Shown here in pieces: positions 34,867 to 43,445 of a stretch of DNA of 64,000 bases. Source of the stretch: CAVQBP01 sp963848195 (lineage in GTDB: Bacteria > Bacteroidota > Ignavibacteria > Ignavibacteriales > Ignavibacteriaceae); assembly GCA_963848195.1 (NCBI GenBank), contig CAWKCY010000017.1:1-64000 (forward strand), written 5' to 3'. Every line of letters begins with the position of its first letter. The first letter of the stretch is position 1. Position numbers and translations under genes: made by a program. A model generated the notes under the pieces. That model was not told the origin of the DNA. It searched no databases and saw nothing but the letters and a program-made list of their open reading frames with translations.

Positions 34867-35076
34867 AAGACCTCCTAAATAATTTGCTGCTCTAAAATGA
34901 GTGTGAATAAATAGAAATAAATTAAATGTGGAAAAATATAATAATATGCTTTATCTATTGCAATACGTGCTTATACTTATTAACCGTTGAAGTTGAACTT
35001 TGTAAAATTCACTTCTAAACGATATATTAGGGTGTGCGGCTAAGTATTCTCAGGCTAAAAAGTTGAATTATTTTTG

Positions 35077-35733
35077 ATGACAAAATACAACGAACTCAAA
35101 ACATCATTCCTAATAGCAGATTTGGCAGGATACACTTCGTTAACGGAAACACATGGCAATGTTTCGGCTGTAAACCTGGTAACAAGGTATATTGAAATTG
35201 TTCAAAAATCACTCAAAGATGATTCTGTTCTCCAGGAAAGGGTAGGGGATGAAGTTTTAATTATATCAAACAGAGTTTCCTGCTTGCTGGATACTGCTAA
35301 AAACCTGGTTCACAATATTGAGCAAGAGCATCAATTTTTATCTGTTCATATTGGGATCCACACCGGTAATGTTATAAAACAAGATGGCAATTATTTTGGA
35401 AGCGCCCTCAATTTATGTTCAAGAATTTCATCTTACTCGAGAGGCGGCCAAATTCTATGTTCTGAGGATGTTGTCAAAGACACCGATAATATGGAATTAT
35501 ATCAATTTATAAAAGTTGGCGATATAAGATTCAAAAATATATCTGAACCTGTTACTATTTATGAACTAGTTTTAGACTCTTCCAATAGCAGTATTGTTGT
35601 TGATCCGGTTTGCAAAATGCAGATTAATAAACTCAATTCATCAGCTAAAATAACTTACAACAATAAAATCTATCATTTTTGTTCATCAGAATGTTTGGAA
35701 ATATTTATTAAAAATCCAGATTACTATATGTAA
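35077..35733 (+). CDS. Class III nucleotide cyclase fused to a C-terminal YHS domain
   Basis: A 218-residue protein counted from ATG 35077; an in-frame TTG sits one codon earlier. Residues ~8-160 are a class III adenylate/guanylate cyclase homology domain, with the first metal aspartate in FLIADLAGYT, the second in RVGDEVLI, and the NLCSR transition-state Asn/Arg block. Residues ~177-218 are a YHS domain (VDPVCKMQI and YHFCSSECLEIFIKNP) with three cysteines in the metal-binding pattern. Single-domain YHS modules accompany copper and other metal transporters, so metal-responsive cyclic-nucleotide synthesis is an attractive but untested idea. No transporter is adjacent. Whether it makes cAMP or cGMP cannot be read. 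Confidence 0.85.
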   Translation: MTKYNELKTSFLIADLAGYTSLTETHGNVSAVNLVTRYIEIVQKSLKDDSVLQERVGDEVLIISNRVSCLLDTAKNLVHNIEQEHQFLSVHIGIHTGNVIKQDGNYFGSALNLCSRISSYSRGGQILCSEDVVKDTDNMELYQFIKVGDIRFKNISEPVTIYELVLDSSNSSIVVDPVCKMQINKLNSSAKITYNNKIYHFCSSECLEIFIKNPDYYM

Positions 35734-35773
35734 ACAAAAACAAGAACCTGAGTAAGAATAAAAAGGAGGAGTT

Positions 35774-35908
35774 ATGAAAGCAATTATATGCATTAGGAGA
35801 ATTACTTATTTATCGTTTTTTGTTCAAAAACAGCCTCTCAACTACCGATTTTTGGACAAAACTCAGGTTGAGGCATACTTAGGTATGACTAAAAAATTTT
35901 ATCCTTAA
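35774..35908 (+). CDS. Small ORF with strong ribosome-binding site, 44 residues, unknown
   Basis: The frame starts MKAIICIRRITYLSFFVQ and ends KKFYP. It is basic with a hydrophobic patch and unrecognised. AAAGGAGGA immediately precedes the ATG, the best ribosome-binding site in this part of the window. It lies 40 nt after the cyclase-YHS stop, so could be co-transcribed. Its second half overlaps an inverted-repeat structure (35833-35927), so it might instead be a regulatory leader or a fragment. Confidence 0.35.
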   Translation: MKAIICIRRITYLSFFVQKQPLNYRFLDKTQVEAYLGMTKKFYP

Positions 35909-35927
35909 AATTAGGGGGTTGAGAGGC
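35833..35927. repeat. Inverted repeat (GCCTCTCAAC / GTTGAGAGGC), 95 bp overall
   Basis: Perfect 10-bp arms at 35833-35842 and 35918-35927 enclose 75 nt, with a third partial copy (GGTTGAGGC, 35866-35874) able to compete for the left arm. A T run follows the right arm. It lies between convergent genes, as the 97-bp elements do; a terminator or switch-like structure is possible. Confidence 0.5.
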
Positions 35928-35966
35928 CTTTTTCTCAAAATAGAACATTTAACTATGAGAAAATAA

Positions 35967-36389
35967 TTACCCTTCTACCGCTGCTTTCAATTTTTCAACG
36001 AATCTTAAATCCCAACCTTTACTATGATTATCAATCATTTGTTGTTTTACTTCTTCGGATAGATTTTCCCATCCAGTATGAATTAATGTTAATTCAGTAT
36101 TACCATTAATTTCAGAAATTAAAATTGTTACAGTTGTTTCGACATTGATCATATGCGAATTCCATGTATAAACAATTTTTTTAAAGGTTTCAATCTCTTT
36201 AACTTTACAATGGAAATAACCATCCCAATTTTCCATACCCTCAACTTTAAAAGTAAATTCCTTTCCGACAACCGGTTCAAAAGTTGTAGGCATAAGCATC
36301 CATTCTTCTATTTTCTTCGGATCTACAAGCGCTTCCCAAACACTTTTAACAGGAGCATTTATAATAACTTGTTTTTCAATTTTATCCAT
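35967..36389 (-). CDS. SRPBCC / AHSA1-like domain protein
   Basis: A 140-residue START-like protein. IEKQVIINAPVKSVWEALVDPKKIEEW at the N-terminus and GWENLSEEVKQQMIDNHSKGWDLRFVEKL at the C-terminus are typical of the Aha1/SRPBCC group, which binds hydrophobic ligands. It follows the ArsR gene by 34 nt on the same strand with an AGGAGAATTGAC ribosome-binding region. ArsR-SRPBCC pairs are common, and the regulator probably controls this gene. The ligand is unknown. Confidence 0.88.
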   Translation of the reverse strand: MDKIEKQVIINAPVKSVWEALVDPKKIEEWMLMPTTFEPVVGKEFTFKVEGMENWDGYFHCKVKEIETFKKIVYTWNSHMINVETTVTILISEINGNTELTLIHTGWENLSEEVKQQMIDNHSKGWDLRFVEKLKAAVEG

Positions 36390-36423
36390 GTCAATTCTCC
36401 TTTTTTTAGATTATAAGAAAACT

Positions 36424-36744
36424 TTATTTATTTTTTTTCTCCACGTAATTCTTTAAAGCATTTAATTTTTTATCCCAGAACTTATCATAAAACTTAATCC
36501 AGTTTCTAACTTGATTGAGAGGCTCAACATTTAAACTATAATATCTCTCTCTCCCTTTTTGAGTTGGAGAAACGAGATTGGTTTTTAATAAAATCTTTAA
36601 GTGCTTTGAAATAGCCGGGCGGCTGATATTAAATTTATCAGAAATAGAATTTACAGTAAGCTCCTCTTCGGATAGGAGCACTAGAATTTTTCTTCTACTG
36701 GAATCAGCAATAGCTGAAAAAACATCATCTATTTTATATGCCAT
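36424..36744 (-). CDS. ArsR/SmtB-type winged-helix transcriptional regulator
   Basis: A 106-residue regulator from ATG 36744 (MAYKIDDVF); an upstream in-frame ATG at 36756 adds four residues. The winged helix shows DSSRRKILVLLSEEELTVNSI, FNISRPAISKHLKIL (recognition helix) and GRERYYSLN (wing). No metal-binding cysteine cluster is present, so it belongs to the non-metal group usually paired with SRPBCC proteins. A perfect 10-bp-arm palindrome overlaps its own -10 region, indicating autoregulation. Confidence 0.88.
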   Translation of the reverse strand: MAYKIDDVFSAIADSSRRKILVLLSEEELTVNSISDKFNISRPAISKHLKILLKTNLVSPTQKGRERYYSLNVEPLNQVRNWIKFYDKFWDKKLNALKNYVEKKNK

Positions 36745-36773
36745 AATAAAAACCATATTAATTAGTAACTAAA

Positions 36774-36812
36774 AGGTTACCTAATATAGGTAACCTACTG
36801 GTTAAATGTCAA
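36774..36812 (-). promoter_or_regulatory. ArsR operon promoter with perfect operator palindrome
   Basis: AGGTTACCTA, three bases, then TAGGTAACCT (36774-36796) is a perfect inverted repeat. On the minus strand TTGACA (36812-36807), 18 bp and TATATT (36788-36783) form a promoter whose -10 box lies inside the palindrome. Binding there would block transcription of the arsR-like and SRPBCC genes. Confidence 0.65.
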
Positions 36813-36832
36813 GATTTTTAGTCATTCGATTA

Positions 36833-37000
36833 TCATTTAATATTTTCATCTTCAAAAAGTTTCAATTTAATTTCCCAATGATTGGTATAAAGAAACTTAA
36901 ATTTTACTTTTGATCTAAATGAGATTGAAGCATTTGTATTTTTATCGATGAATTCAACTTTCTTAAGGTGCTGCGCAGATACATTCCGTATTCAATTTTG
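36833..37000 (-). pseudogene. Possible C-terminal gene remnant
   Basis: A minus-strand open frame of about 50 codons without a start ends at TGA 36835. It reads like natural protein (KKVEFIDKNTNASISF, then KFKFLYTNHWEIKLKLF). A neighbouring frame upstream reads KIEYGMYLRSTLRK, as if one frameshift separated them. The family is not recognised. The rest of the 36.8-37.26 kb gap shows nothing. Confidence 0.3.
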
Positions 37001-37267
37001 AAGGCTTTGAGATTTAATTCATTGCATTAGAGGCAAAAAATAGGGAGTTAATTTATGTTTCGATAGGTGGGCACTTCCAACATGTTTTTCGACCTTTTAT
37101 ACTAAATCTTTCTATTATTTTTATCTTTGTGTCTATTTTTTATTATATATTTAAAAGTATTTTAAAAAAATCGAACTGGAAAGGGTAAAAAAGGGTGAAA
37201 TGGATAGGGGAAATACACATCATTCATTAAGAAATTCTTTAAACTTTCTCTTAAGAGGGGCATTAGA

Positions 37268-38119
37268 ATGAGTTTTTTTAACACTGCATTGTCTTTTATA
37301 TTTAAATTGTTCCTTATTATGGGGAATACTGCAATTTGCTTCAATGGCATTTGTCAATCAGATATGGGAACCAAAACCTTCCCGTCAAAATATTTTATCG
37401 GTGGTGAAATAGGAATAAACGACTTTCATATGAAAGACGAATACCTATCTCCGCTTCCTTGTAATGCAATGATGTTTTCATCAAAAATTTCATTCGGGGC
37501 AAGATTAGGAAATGCCAAACATTATGTCGAATTATACTATAGTCATGGGAGTCCGTCTCCTGATAATCAGGATTTTAATATAACTGAAAATCAAGGAGCA
37601 CTCTCATACTCCTTTCTACAGAACATCCATAAACTAAAACTTATGGATTTGCCCTTAAATTTATTTCTAGGAGGCGGTATTTCATCATTTGTGATGAATT
37701 CGGATTTAATGACAGATAGTAAAGAAGGACTAGGATATTATACCGATCAGTCCTGGTATTGGTCCCATGCATTAAACATAAATGCGGAAGGAGAATATCT
37801 TCTTTCAGAAAATAAAACTTTATCTGTTCAATTTCAGGTACCCTTCTTCAAAATTGTAACAAGACCTTCAAACGGTCATTGGCTGGGAACAAAAAATCAA
37901 AAAGTGCTGAATAATTTCTTAAATGCCGCCGGTGGCGGCAAAGGAGAATTCTTCTGGAAAAATTTTATCATTCTCTATAAAATAGAATACATGCAGATAC
38001 TAAATGAGCATCTTGCCTTGAAAGGAAGCTACCGCTTCAATTATACATCCTCAAATACTCCATTTTCAATGGGAATGTATATGAATAATTTATCAATCGG
38101 TATTGACTGGCGGCTATAA
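37268..38119 (+). CDS. Exported beta-barrel-like protein of unknown function
   Basis: A 283-residue protein with an N-terminal hydrophobic export signal (about residues 8-30, ending FNGICQ). It then has alternating short beta-type segments: YFIGGEIGIND, ISFGARLGNAKHYVELYY, NLFLGGGISSFV, LSVQFQVPFFKI, LKGSYRFNYT and a C-terminal LSIGIDWRL. The pattern fits an outer-membrane beta-barrel protein. No family is recognised. An AGAGGGG eight bases upstream supports the start. It is 15 nt upstream of the serine hydrolase gene and probably co-transcribed with it. Confidence 0.65.
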   Translation: MSFFNTALSFIFKLFLIMGNTAICFNGICQSDMGTKTFPSKYFIGGEIGINDFHMKDEYLSPLPCNAMMFSSKISFGARLGNAKHYVELYYSHGSPSPDNQDFNITENQGALSYSFLQNIHKLKLMDLPLNLFLGGGISSFVMNSDLMTDSKEGLGYYTDQSWYWSHALNINAEGEYLLSENKTLSVQFQVPFFKIVTRPSNGHWLGTKNQKVLNNFLNAAGGGKGEFFWKNFIILYKIEYMQILNEHLALKGSYRFNYTSSNTPFSMGMYMNNLSIGIDWRL

Positions 38120-38134
38120 AAAAGGAATTAAAAT

Positions 38135-39286
38135 ATGAAAAAGTTTTTTGTTCTTGGAGTTTTAGTAATGACATTTTTATTCCCGTCATGCGAGAACCTA
38201 ATTCTTGGACCGGAGGACTCAACATCTCCGGAACCTGAAAAATATCCATCAAGATTTGCAACAATACTCGATTCTTTAAGATATGCACTTGATCTGCCGG
38301 CTCTTGCCGGAGCAATTGTAAGTGACACGGGAATAATTGAAGCTCAGGCGGTAGGCAGCCGCCGTTATGGAGGTGATGAAAATGTAACAATCAATGACTG
38401 CTTTCATCTCGGTTCCAACGGTAAGTCATTTACATCCGTACTTATAGGTACTTTGATAGATGAGGGAAAGTTAACCTGGATTACAACTCTTCCCGAAGTT
38501 TTTCCGGAGTATGCAAACACAATGCGTGAAGAATACAAGAAAGTTACTATTCTAAATCTACTTTCACACAGCGCTGGTTTTATGAGAGATGCAAATATAG
38601 CGTCGAATTCGACTTCACCGGCAGATAGACGTAAAGAAATAGTTTCATGGGCTTTTAATCAGGCTCCGGCACAGCAGCAAGGAAAATTTCTTTATAGTAA
38701 CCTTGGCTATGTTATAGCTGGAGCAATAGCGGAAAGAGTTACGAATAAAACATATGAAGAGCTTTTAATGGAAAGAGTTATTTATCCCCTTGGTCTAACA
38801 ACCGCTGGCTTCGGAACAATGGGTACAGCCGGAAAAGAAGACCAGCCTTTACAGCATACACCCAACCATGCTCCGGTAATCGCAGAATCAGATGCAGGAC
38901 TTGACCCGGGTTATGATCCGGCAGGCGGACTTTACATGTCCGTATGTGATTGGGGGAAATATTGTATGTGGGTGCTGACCGTTGAAGCAGGAGGTCATCA
39001 AACCCTTCTTAATAAAAATACTGCCAGAATGATTACTACTCCTGTTGTTGATGAAGGTGGGGGATGGCGCTATGCACTTGGCTGGGGAATAGTAAACCAG
39101 GATTGGGCAGGAGGGAAATCTTTACAGCATAGCGGAAGCAACGGTTTTAATTACGCAACTGTATGGCTTGCTTCATCAAAACATTTTGGGATCCTTATAA
39201 TGACAAATCAAGGTGCAATAGGAGAAGAATGGCCCTTAGGACCGGCATTCTGGCGTTTATTAGATTATTATCAAAAAGGAAACTGA
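38135..39286 (+). CDS. Serine hydrolase lipoprotein, beta-lactamase class C / DD-peptidase family
   Basis: A 383-residue protein with a lipoprotein signal (VMTFLFPSC, acylated Cys at residue 19). The penicillin-recognising fold has its three motifs: SNGK at 94-97 (S-x-x-K), YSN at 187-189 and HSG at 332-334 (in place of K-T-G). HSG at the third box is common in esterase or peptidase members rather than true AmpC beta-lactamases. It is probably anchored in the outer membrane or periplasm; the substrate is unknown and antibiotic resistance should not be assumed. Confidence 0.88.
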   Translation: MKKFFVLGVLVMTFLFPSCENLILGPEDSTSPEPEKYPSRFATILDSLRYALDLPALAGAIVSDTGIIEAQAVGSRRYGGDENVTINDCFHLGSNGKSFTSVLIGTLIDEGKLTWITTLPEVFPEYANTMREEYKKVTILNLLSHSAGFMRDANIASNSTSPADRRKEIVSWAFNQAPAQQQGKFLYSNLGYVIAGAIAERVTNKTYEELLMERVIYPLGLTTAGFGTMGTAGKEDQPLQHTPNHAPVIAESDAGLDPGYDPAGGLYMSVCDWGKYCMWVLTVEAGGHQTLLNKNTARMITTPVVDEGGGWRYALGWGIVNQDWAGGKSLQHSGSNGFNYATVWLASSKHFGILIMTNQGAIGEEWPLGPAFWRLLDYYQKGN

Positions 39287-39289
39287 ATA

Positions 39290-39393
39290 TAATTACCTAT
39301 GTTTCAAAAATGAACCAATGCCCGTTTTGCATTGGTACGCATACTGCAAGTCATACAGGTAGACCCGTTGTATCAACAATAATATTTACATAA
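39290..39393 (+). pseudogene. Remnant of an AhpD/carboxymuconolactone decarboxylase-like gene
   Basis: Immediately after the serine hydrolase stop, one frame reads YVSKMNQCPFCIGTHTAS, the core CxxC...H motif of the AhpD/CMD family (normally VSxxNxCxYCxxxH). Only about 25 residues are recognisable, with no start and no flanking domain, so it is a decayed fragment. Confidence 0.5.
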
Positions 39394-39733
39394 ACTTTTA
39401 CCTTCGACATTATTTTTTACTACTCCATTTCTCCACCATTCCAATTCCATTCCCGAATGACTATAAATTACTACAAATAGATGACCAATGACTATCTATT
39501 CTTCATACATTACTCCACTACTCCATTACTCCATCACTCCATCTTTCCTTTCGTATCTCCGTTTCAATCTTATTGTTGATTTCAACTTTTATGACTACAA
39601 CAATAATGCTTTAAGATTATTTTGTCACTGTAGTTTTTTCTAAGTATCTATTGCACCCGGCTTCAGCCAGCGAATAAATTGGCAGAAGTTATAATTCCAT
39701 TTATAGATACATCTGGCTCCCCAAATATTTCTC
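39394..39733. repeat. Intergenic stretch with ACTCCAT and ATGACCAATGAC simple repeats
   Basis: ACTCCATT/ACTCCATC words repeat imperfectly at about 39415-39440 and 39510-39548, with an ATGACCAATGAC word at 39480-39492. The remainder has no convincing gene. Confidence 0.5.
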
Positions 39734-40189
39734 TTATTTATTTTTTAGTTTGTAATAAAATTGAATGGTCTCATCCGCTCCGGCAATTGGTGTCTTCCGG
39801 TAAAATTCAACTGCATAATCGTCTACTTTATCAGCCTGCACAAACAGTTCTTCATATCCTTTTGAACTATAATATTCGGCTGCGGCATTAATTAATTTTC
39901 TCCCAATTCCCTGCCGTTGAAATTGTTTCTTTACTGCCAGGTCATAAATATAAGCTAAAGGTCTTTCTGAATAATACTGGTCAAGAGTATATGCGGTCAG
40001 TCCACCGAATATTTTATTCTCTTTTTCAGCTATAAAAACGTCAAATCCGGTTTTAGATAAAAGTTTTTGTAAATATTTTCGGCTGGGAATTGAGAAATTT
40101 TGTATTTCAAAAACTTCTCCAAACACTTTAATCAATTCAATAAATTTGTTAATGTTCTTTCCCGTTAATTTCTTTATTTTCGTTTCCAT
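39734..40189 (-). CDS. GNAT acetyltransferase resembling AAC(3)-I aminoglycoside acetyltransferases
   Basis: A 151-residue GNAT protein. The order LIKVFGEVFEI, then FIAEKENKIFGGLTAYTL, YIYDLAVKKQFQRQGIGRKLI (acetyl-CoA-binding R/Q-x-x-G-x-G) and LFVQADKVDDYAVEFYRK closely follows the AAC(3)-I family plan, including the FVQAD..DD.A..FY segment. The residues between FYRK and the C-terminal QFYYKL differ from the canonical LGxxEE form. Acetylation of aminoglycosides is possible, but related chromosomal proteins often have other amines as substrates. Confidence 0.8.
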   Translation of the reverse strand: METKIKKLTGKNINKFIELIKVFGEVFEIQNFSIPSRKYLQKLLSKTGFDVFIAEKENKIFGGLTAYTLDQYYSERPLAYIYDLAVKKQFQRQGIGRKLINAAAEYYSSKGYEELFVQADKVDDYAVEFYRKTPIAGADETIQFYYKLKNK

Positions 40190-40398
40190 TAAATATTGTA
40201 TCCTTAGATGTTCTTTTTTGTTTTTTCGTCGGCAATATTCTACCTAAAATGAATGCGATTCCGCTGAATGCCAAAGCTTCATATTCACTTGTCCATTCTG
40301 GTGAAGCTGCTAATATGGAAGTTGGACTGCTGACAGATTTTTCCCATGCCCCTAAATAATTGCAGAACTTTTTACCTGCGCTTAAAAAACCTTAGTGC
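40190..40398. other. Intergenic stretch with a startless minus-strand open frame
   Basis: A frame of about 65 codons on the minus strand has a membrane-like segment (YEALAFSGIAFILGRI) but no start codon and no family match. It may be a remnant; no gene is called. Confidence 0.3.
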
Positions 40399-43239
40399 TT
40401 ATTTTAATAAAATCATCTTCTTTGTAGCTTTGAATATTCCGTTTTTTGAATTTGCTTCAATTGCATAAAAATAAACAGCGCTGCTTAAGTTTGAACCATC
40501 GAAATTAACTTCATGTATTCCCGCAGGTTGCTCACCGATAAACAAATCTTTTACTTTTCTTCCTGTAATATCATATATTGTTATTTTGACCTGACTTTCT
40601 GAAGCCAATGAGTACTTAATTAAAGTATTCGGATTAAAAGGATTAGGGTAATTCTGGAATAAATTGAAAGTTAAAGGTATATTATTTTCAGATTTTATTG
40701 AAGTTAGATTAATAGAGTTTGCAGGAAAGAATATATTATCTAACCACACCAAGGGCCTATTATTAGAAGACGTGCCGGAATTTTGATAAATCCATTTCAA
40801 AACATGATTACCGGGAGGTATCAAATAAGTTAAAAAATTCCAATCGGCGACAAAATCAGAAAATGTTCCGGATGCAGTTGAGTCAATGTAAAATTCTAAT
40901 ATATCCGTAAATGATGTATTTATTTTAATGGCAAATTCAATTACATCATAAGAAGGCACATCTATACTTATTTCAAGAGTAGATGACTGGTTTCCATTTA
41001 CATTGCCTGGTTGAATTGAATAGGTACCGGTTTGAGCTTCGTTATTAGTAATTGTCCATGGTGCATCACCATAAGTTTTCCATGGAAATAAATCCGTTAA
41101 ATTATTGTGTTCAAATGTTTCTGTGAACTTATCGGGGACAACGGCATAGGAGGGTGAGGACTGTAGTTCTCTTTTTGTTCCTGTTGAATCTACAAGAGAT
41201 GCATCAAGACTTAAAGAATAGACGCCTGCTTGCAAAGGAGTAAGAGATGCAGAATAACCATTAGAAACAAGCTGATTTGAATTGGAATTTGGAGAATCCA
41301 GTACCCAGCTTAAGCTAGTCATAGAATAACCAATAGAAGGGGATGAAACACTTCCGGTAAAATTTAACTTTTCACTTACCTTTGCATCAGTATATTTTGG
41401 TTCTATGCTGGAAACAAAAAGTTGATCGGGAATATAACGTGACGATGTACTATCGTTTAGATTATATGTCATATTAGGAAAATCAAATATTTGATTAATG
41501 TTAATCCCTGCATTAATTAATAATGAATCTGCTGTTGAATCGAAAAGCGGGGCATTATCAGTAATTCTCCAAATTGCTTCCTGAGCAAAGTAATCATCAT
41601 AGTAATTACAATATAATCCAAGAGAATCAATATAGTGAATCAGGCGCAAAAAGGGTTGAGCAGCATTTATCCCATTCCAACGTTCCAGAGGAGGTGTCAC
41701 AGCAAACGCAATTTCGGGATCCGGAGGGAGCCTATAATGATCAATGCATGCTGCATATATTCCATTTAATGTTTTATTTTCACCAGGATTTAAAAATAGA
41801 TCATCTGAGTGTGTCACACTAAGATTCTGCTGAGAATTTCCGGTATTAACAAGTATATCTCCCGGTTTTATATTTATTATCAATCCGGCGTGCATTGCGA
41901 GTGAATCGATATCGGATTGTGTTGGAGGTTGTTTACTATCTCCCATTACACCCTTTCCAGTAGGCCATCCAGTCCGTTTGTTTTTAGCTAGCCAGCTCAT
42001 ATCCTGGCTTAAACTATGGTCCGGGAATTTCGAATGATAGAGATTTAAATAATCACTAGCCGAATAAGTTATGTTAGGATCTTGCTCATTTACCCAGCTT
42101 CCATCCGGCTGCTTTTGGTATGAAGAATATTGATCATCTAAACCCATCAAGTGCCCAGCTTCATGCCCGTATGTACCTGGCCCACCCTGATCCCCGGGGT
42201 ACCAGGTGCCACTAGCAACTCCATCGTTTGGTTTTCCAAGTCCATTAGTATAACTGACAGCTTTTTGTCCGCTTCCACAGGCTAACTTTATTTGATCAAA
42301 ACCTGGGCTACCGGGAGGTGATGTAACACCAGGATGCGATAAATATGGAATATCAATTATTATTTTCTGACCGCTGCTTGAGGAAAATCCGTTCCACTTA
42401 TTGTAAATATCCTTCACTATTTTAATTTCATTTGCACTATTATCACATGGACCATAAAATTCAAGATTTAATTTAATGTGAACTTTTTTATCAGGTAGTG
42501 TAGTATTCGGAGGGTATTTTCCTGTAATGGAAACATCGTCGCCAAAAAAATCTCCCTGTTTACCCCTTAAGGAAGCAGTACCATTACCTACAGCATCATA
42601 AAGGGATTCCTGATATCCAATTTCAACACCTGCATGTGAAGTTTGCACAGAATCTTTTATTGTATTAATTGAGTTATATTTTTCAAATAATTTATCGAGA
42701 TTTGCTTTTGAAAAATTATTTTTGTCAATAGAAACAGAAGGACTAAATGGTGTCTTACAAGGTTCTTGAGGTATTATGTTAATCTTCTCCGGTGGTGTAT
42801 AATTTAAGTTGAAATCAGAAGGAACATTTGAATTTATTGATGATATAATGTTTTGTATCTGCTGCTGCGAAATGTTCTTTACTGTTACTTGCTTTGTTGT
42901 CCCGTCAGCTGTAACAGTAAATACTACGAAGGATCCCCCTATCACTGTATCATCTTTATAAATTGAATTTAGGCTAAAGAAATTTTCATTTTGTATGGAT
43001 TGCCATATTTGCTGTACTTGTTCTGTGGTTATAGTAAAGTTTGTGTCTAGTAAAACTTCCGGTGAACTTCCTCCTTTAGATCTATAAAAATTCGCATTGC
43101 CATCTGCCTCAATTGTAATTGTTTCTGATATCTCCCATAGTTCCATTCCCCCGGCTGTTACGATAAGCTTAAAGTCTGATGGAGGATTTTGTGCATAAAT
43201 GGAAAATGATATTACAAAAAACAGTATTAAATGTTTCAT
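40399..43239 (-). CDS. Secreted metzincin-like metalloprotease with C-terminal sorting domain
   Basis: A 946-residue protein with signal peptide MKHLILFFVISFSIYAQ. HEAGHLMGLDD at residues 359-369 is a zinc-protease motif (H-E-x-x-H-x-x-G-x-x-D) in a TYGHEAGH context. The region ~640-700 resembles an Ig/PKD-type module and ~720-830 a jelly-roll-like domain (DLFPWKTYGDAPWTITNNEA). The last ~85 residues are a type A sorting domain: QNYPNPFNPNTLIKY, ITIYDITGRKVKDL, YFYAIEA and KKMILLK at the end, the signal for type IX secretion. It probably degrades extracellular proteins. GAGGAAAA upstream of the ATG supports the start. It is monocistronic. Confidence 0.88.
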   Translation of the reverse strand: MKHLILFFVISFSIYAQNPPSDFKLIVTAGGMELWEISETITIEADGNANFYRSKGGSSPEVLLDTNFTITTEQVQQIWQSIQNENFFSLNSIYKDDTVIGGSFVVFTVTADGTTKQVTVKNISQQQIQNIISSINSNVPSDFNLNYTPPEKINIIPQEPCKTPFSPSVSIDKNNFSKANLDKLFEKYNSINTIKDSVQTSHAGVEIGYQESLYDAVGNGTASLRGKQGDFFGDDVSITGKYPPNTTLPDKKVHIKLNLEFYGPCDNSANEIKIVKDIYNKWNGFSSSSGQKIIIDIPYLSHPGVTSPPGSPGFDQIKLACGSGQKAVSYTNGLGKPNDGVASGTWYPGDQGGPGTYGHEAGHLMGLDDQYSSYQKQPDGSWVNEQDPNITYSASDYLNLYHSKFPDHSLSQDMSWLAKNKRTGWPTGKGVMGDSKQPPTQSDIDSLAMHAGLIINIKPGDILVNTGNSQQNLSVTHSDDLFLNPGENKTLNGIYAACIDHYRLPPDPEIAFAVTPPLERWNGINAAQPFLRLIHYIDSLGLYCNYYDDYFAQEAIWRITDNAPLFDSTADSLLINAGININQIFDFPNMTYNLNDSTSSRYIPDQLFVSSIEPKYTDAKVSEKLNFTGSVSSPSIGYSMTSLSWVLDSPNSNSNQLVSNGYSASLTPLQAGVYSLSLDASLVDSTGTKRELQSSPSYAVVPDKFTETFEHNNLTDLFPWKTYGDAPWTITNNEAQTGTYSIQPGNVNGNQSSTLEISIDVPSYDVIEFAIKINTSFTDILEFYIDSTASGTFSDFVADWNFLTYLIPPGNHVLKWIYQNSGTSSNNRPLVWLDNIFFPANSINLTSIKSENNIPLTFNLFQNYPNPFNPNTLIKYSLASESQVKITIYDITGRKVKDLFIGEQPAGIHEVNFDGSNLSSAVYFYAIEANSKNGIFKATKKMILLK

Positions 43240-43445
43240 GCATTTTCCTCACATAAAAATTAACAATAGTTTAAAACCAAATCTGAAGTAAAGCTATGGC
43301 TAATGTCAGTTAAGAATCTACTTAAATTCTAATTAAAAAAATTTGCTAAAAGATTAATTTTTATTAATTATAGCGGTTTGTGAGAGAAATCATTTTAAGA
43401 AATATTGGAGAATAATAATGAAAAAAAATAAGTATGCTGAAATTA

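Noticed and set aside
38135..39286. Annotating the serine hydrolase as an AmpC beta-lactamase
   Set aside because: The third motif is HSG rather than KTG, and the lipoprotein signal suggests a different enzyme; only the broad family is supported.
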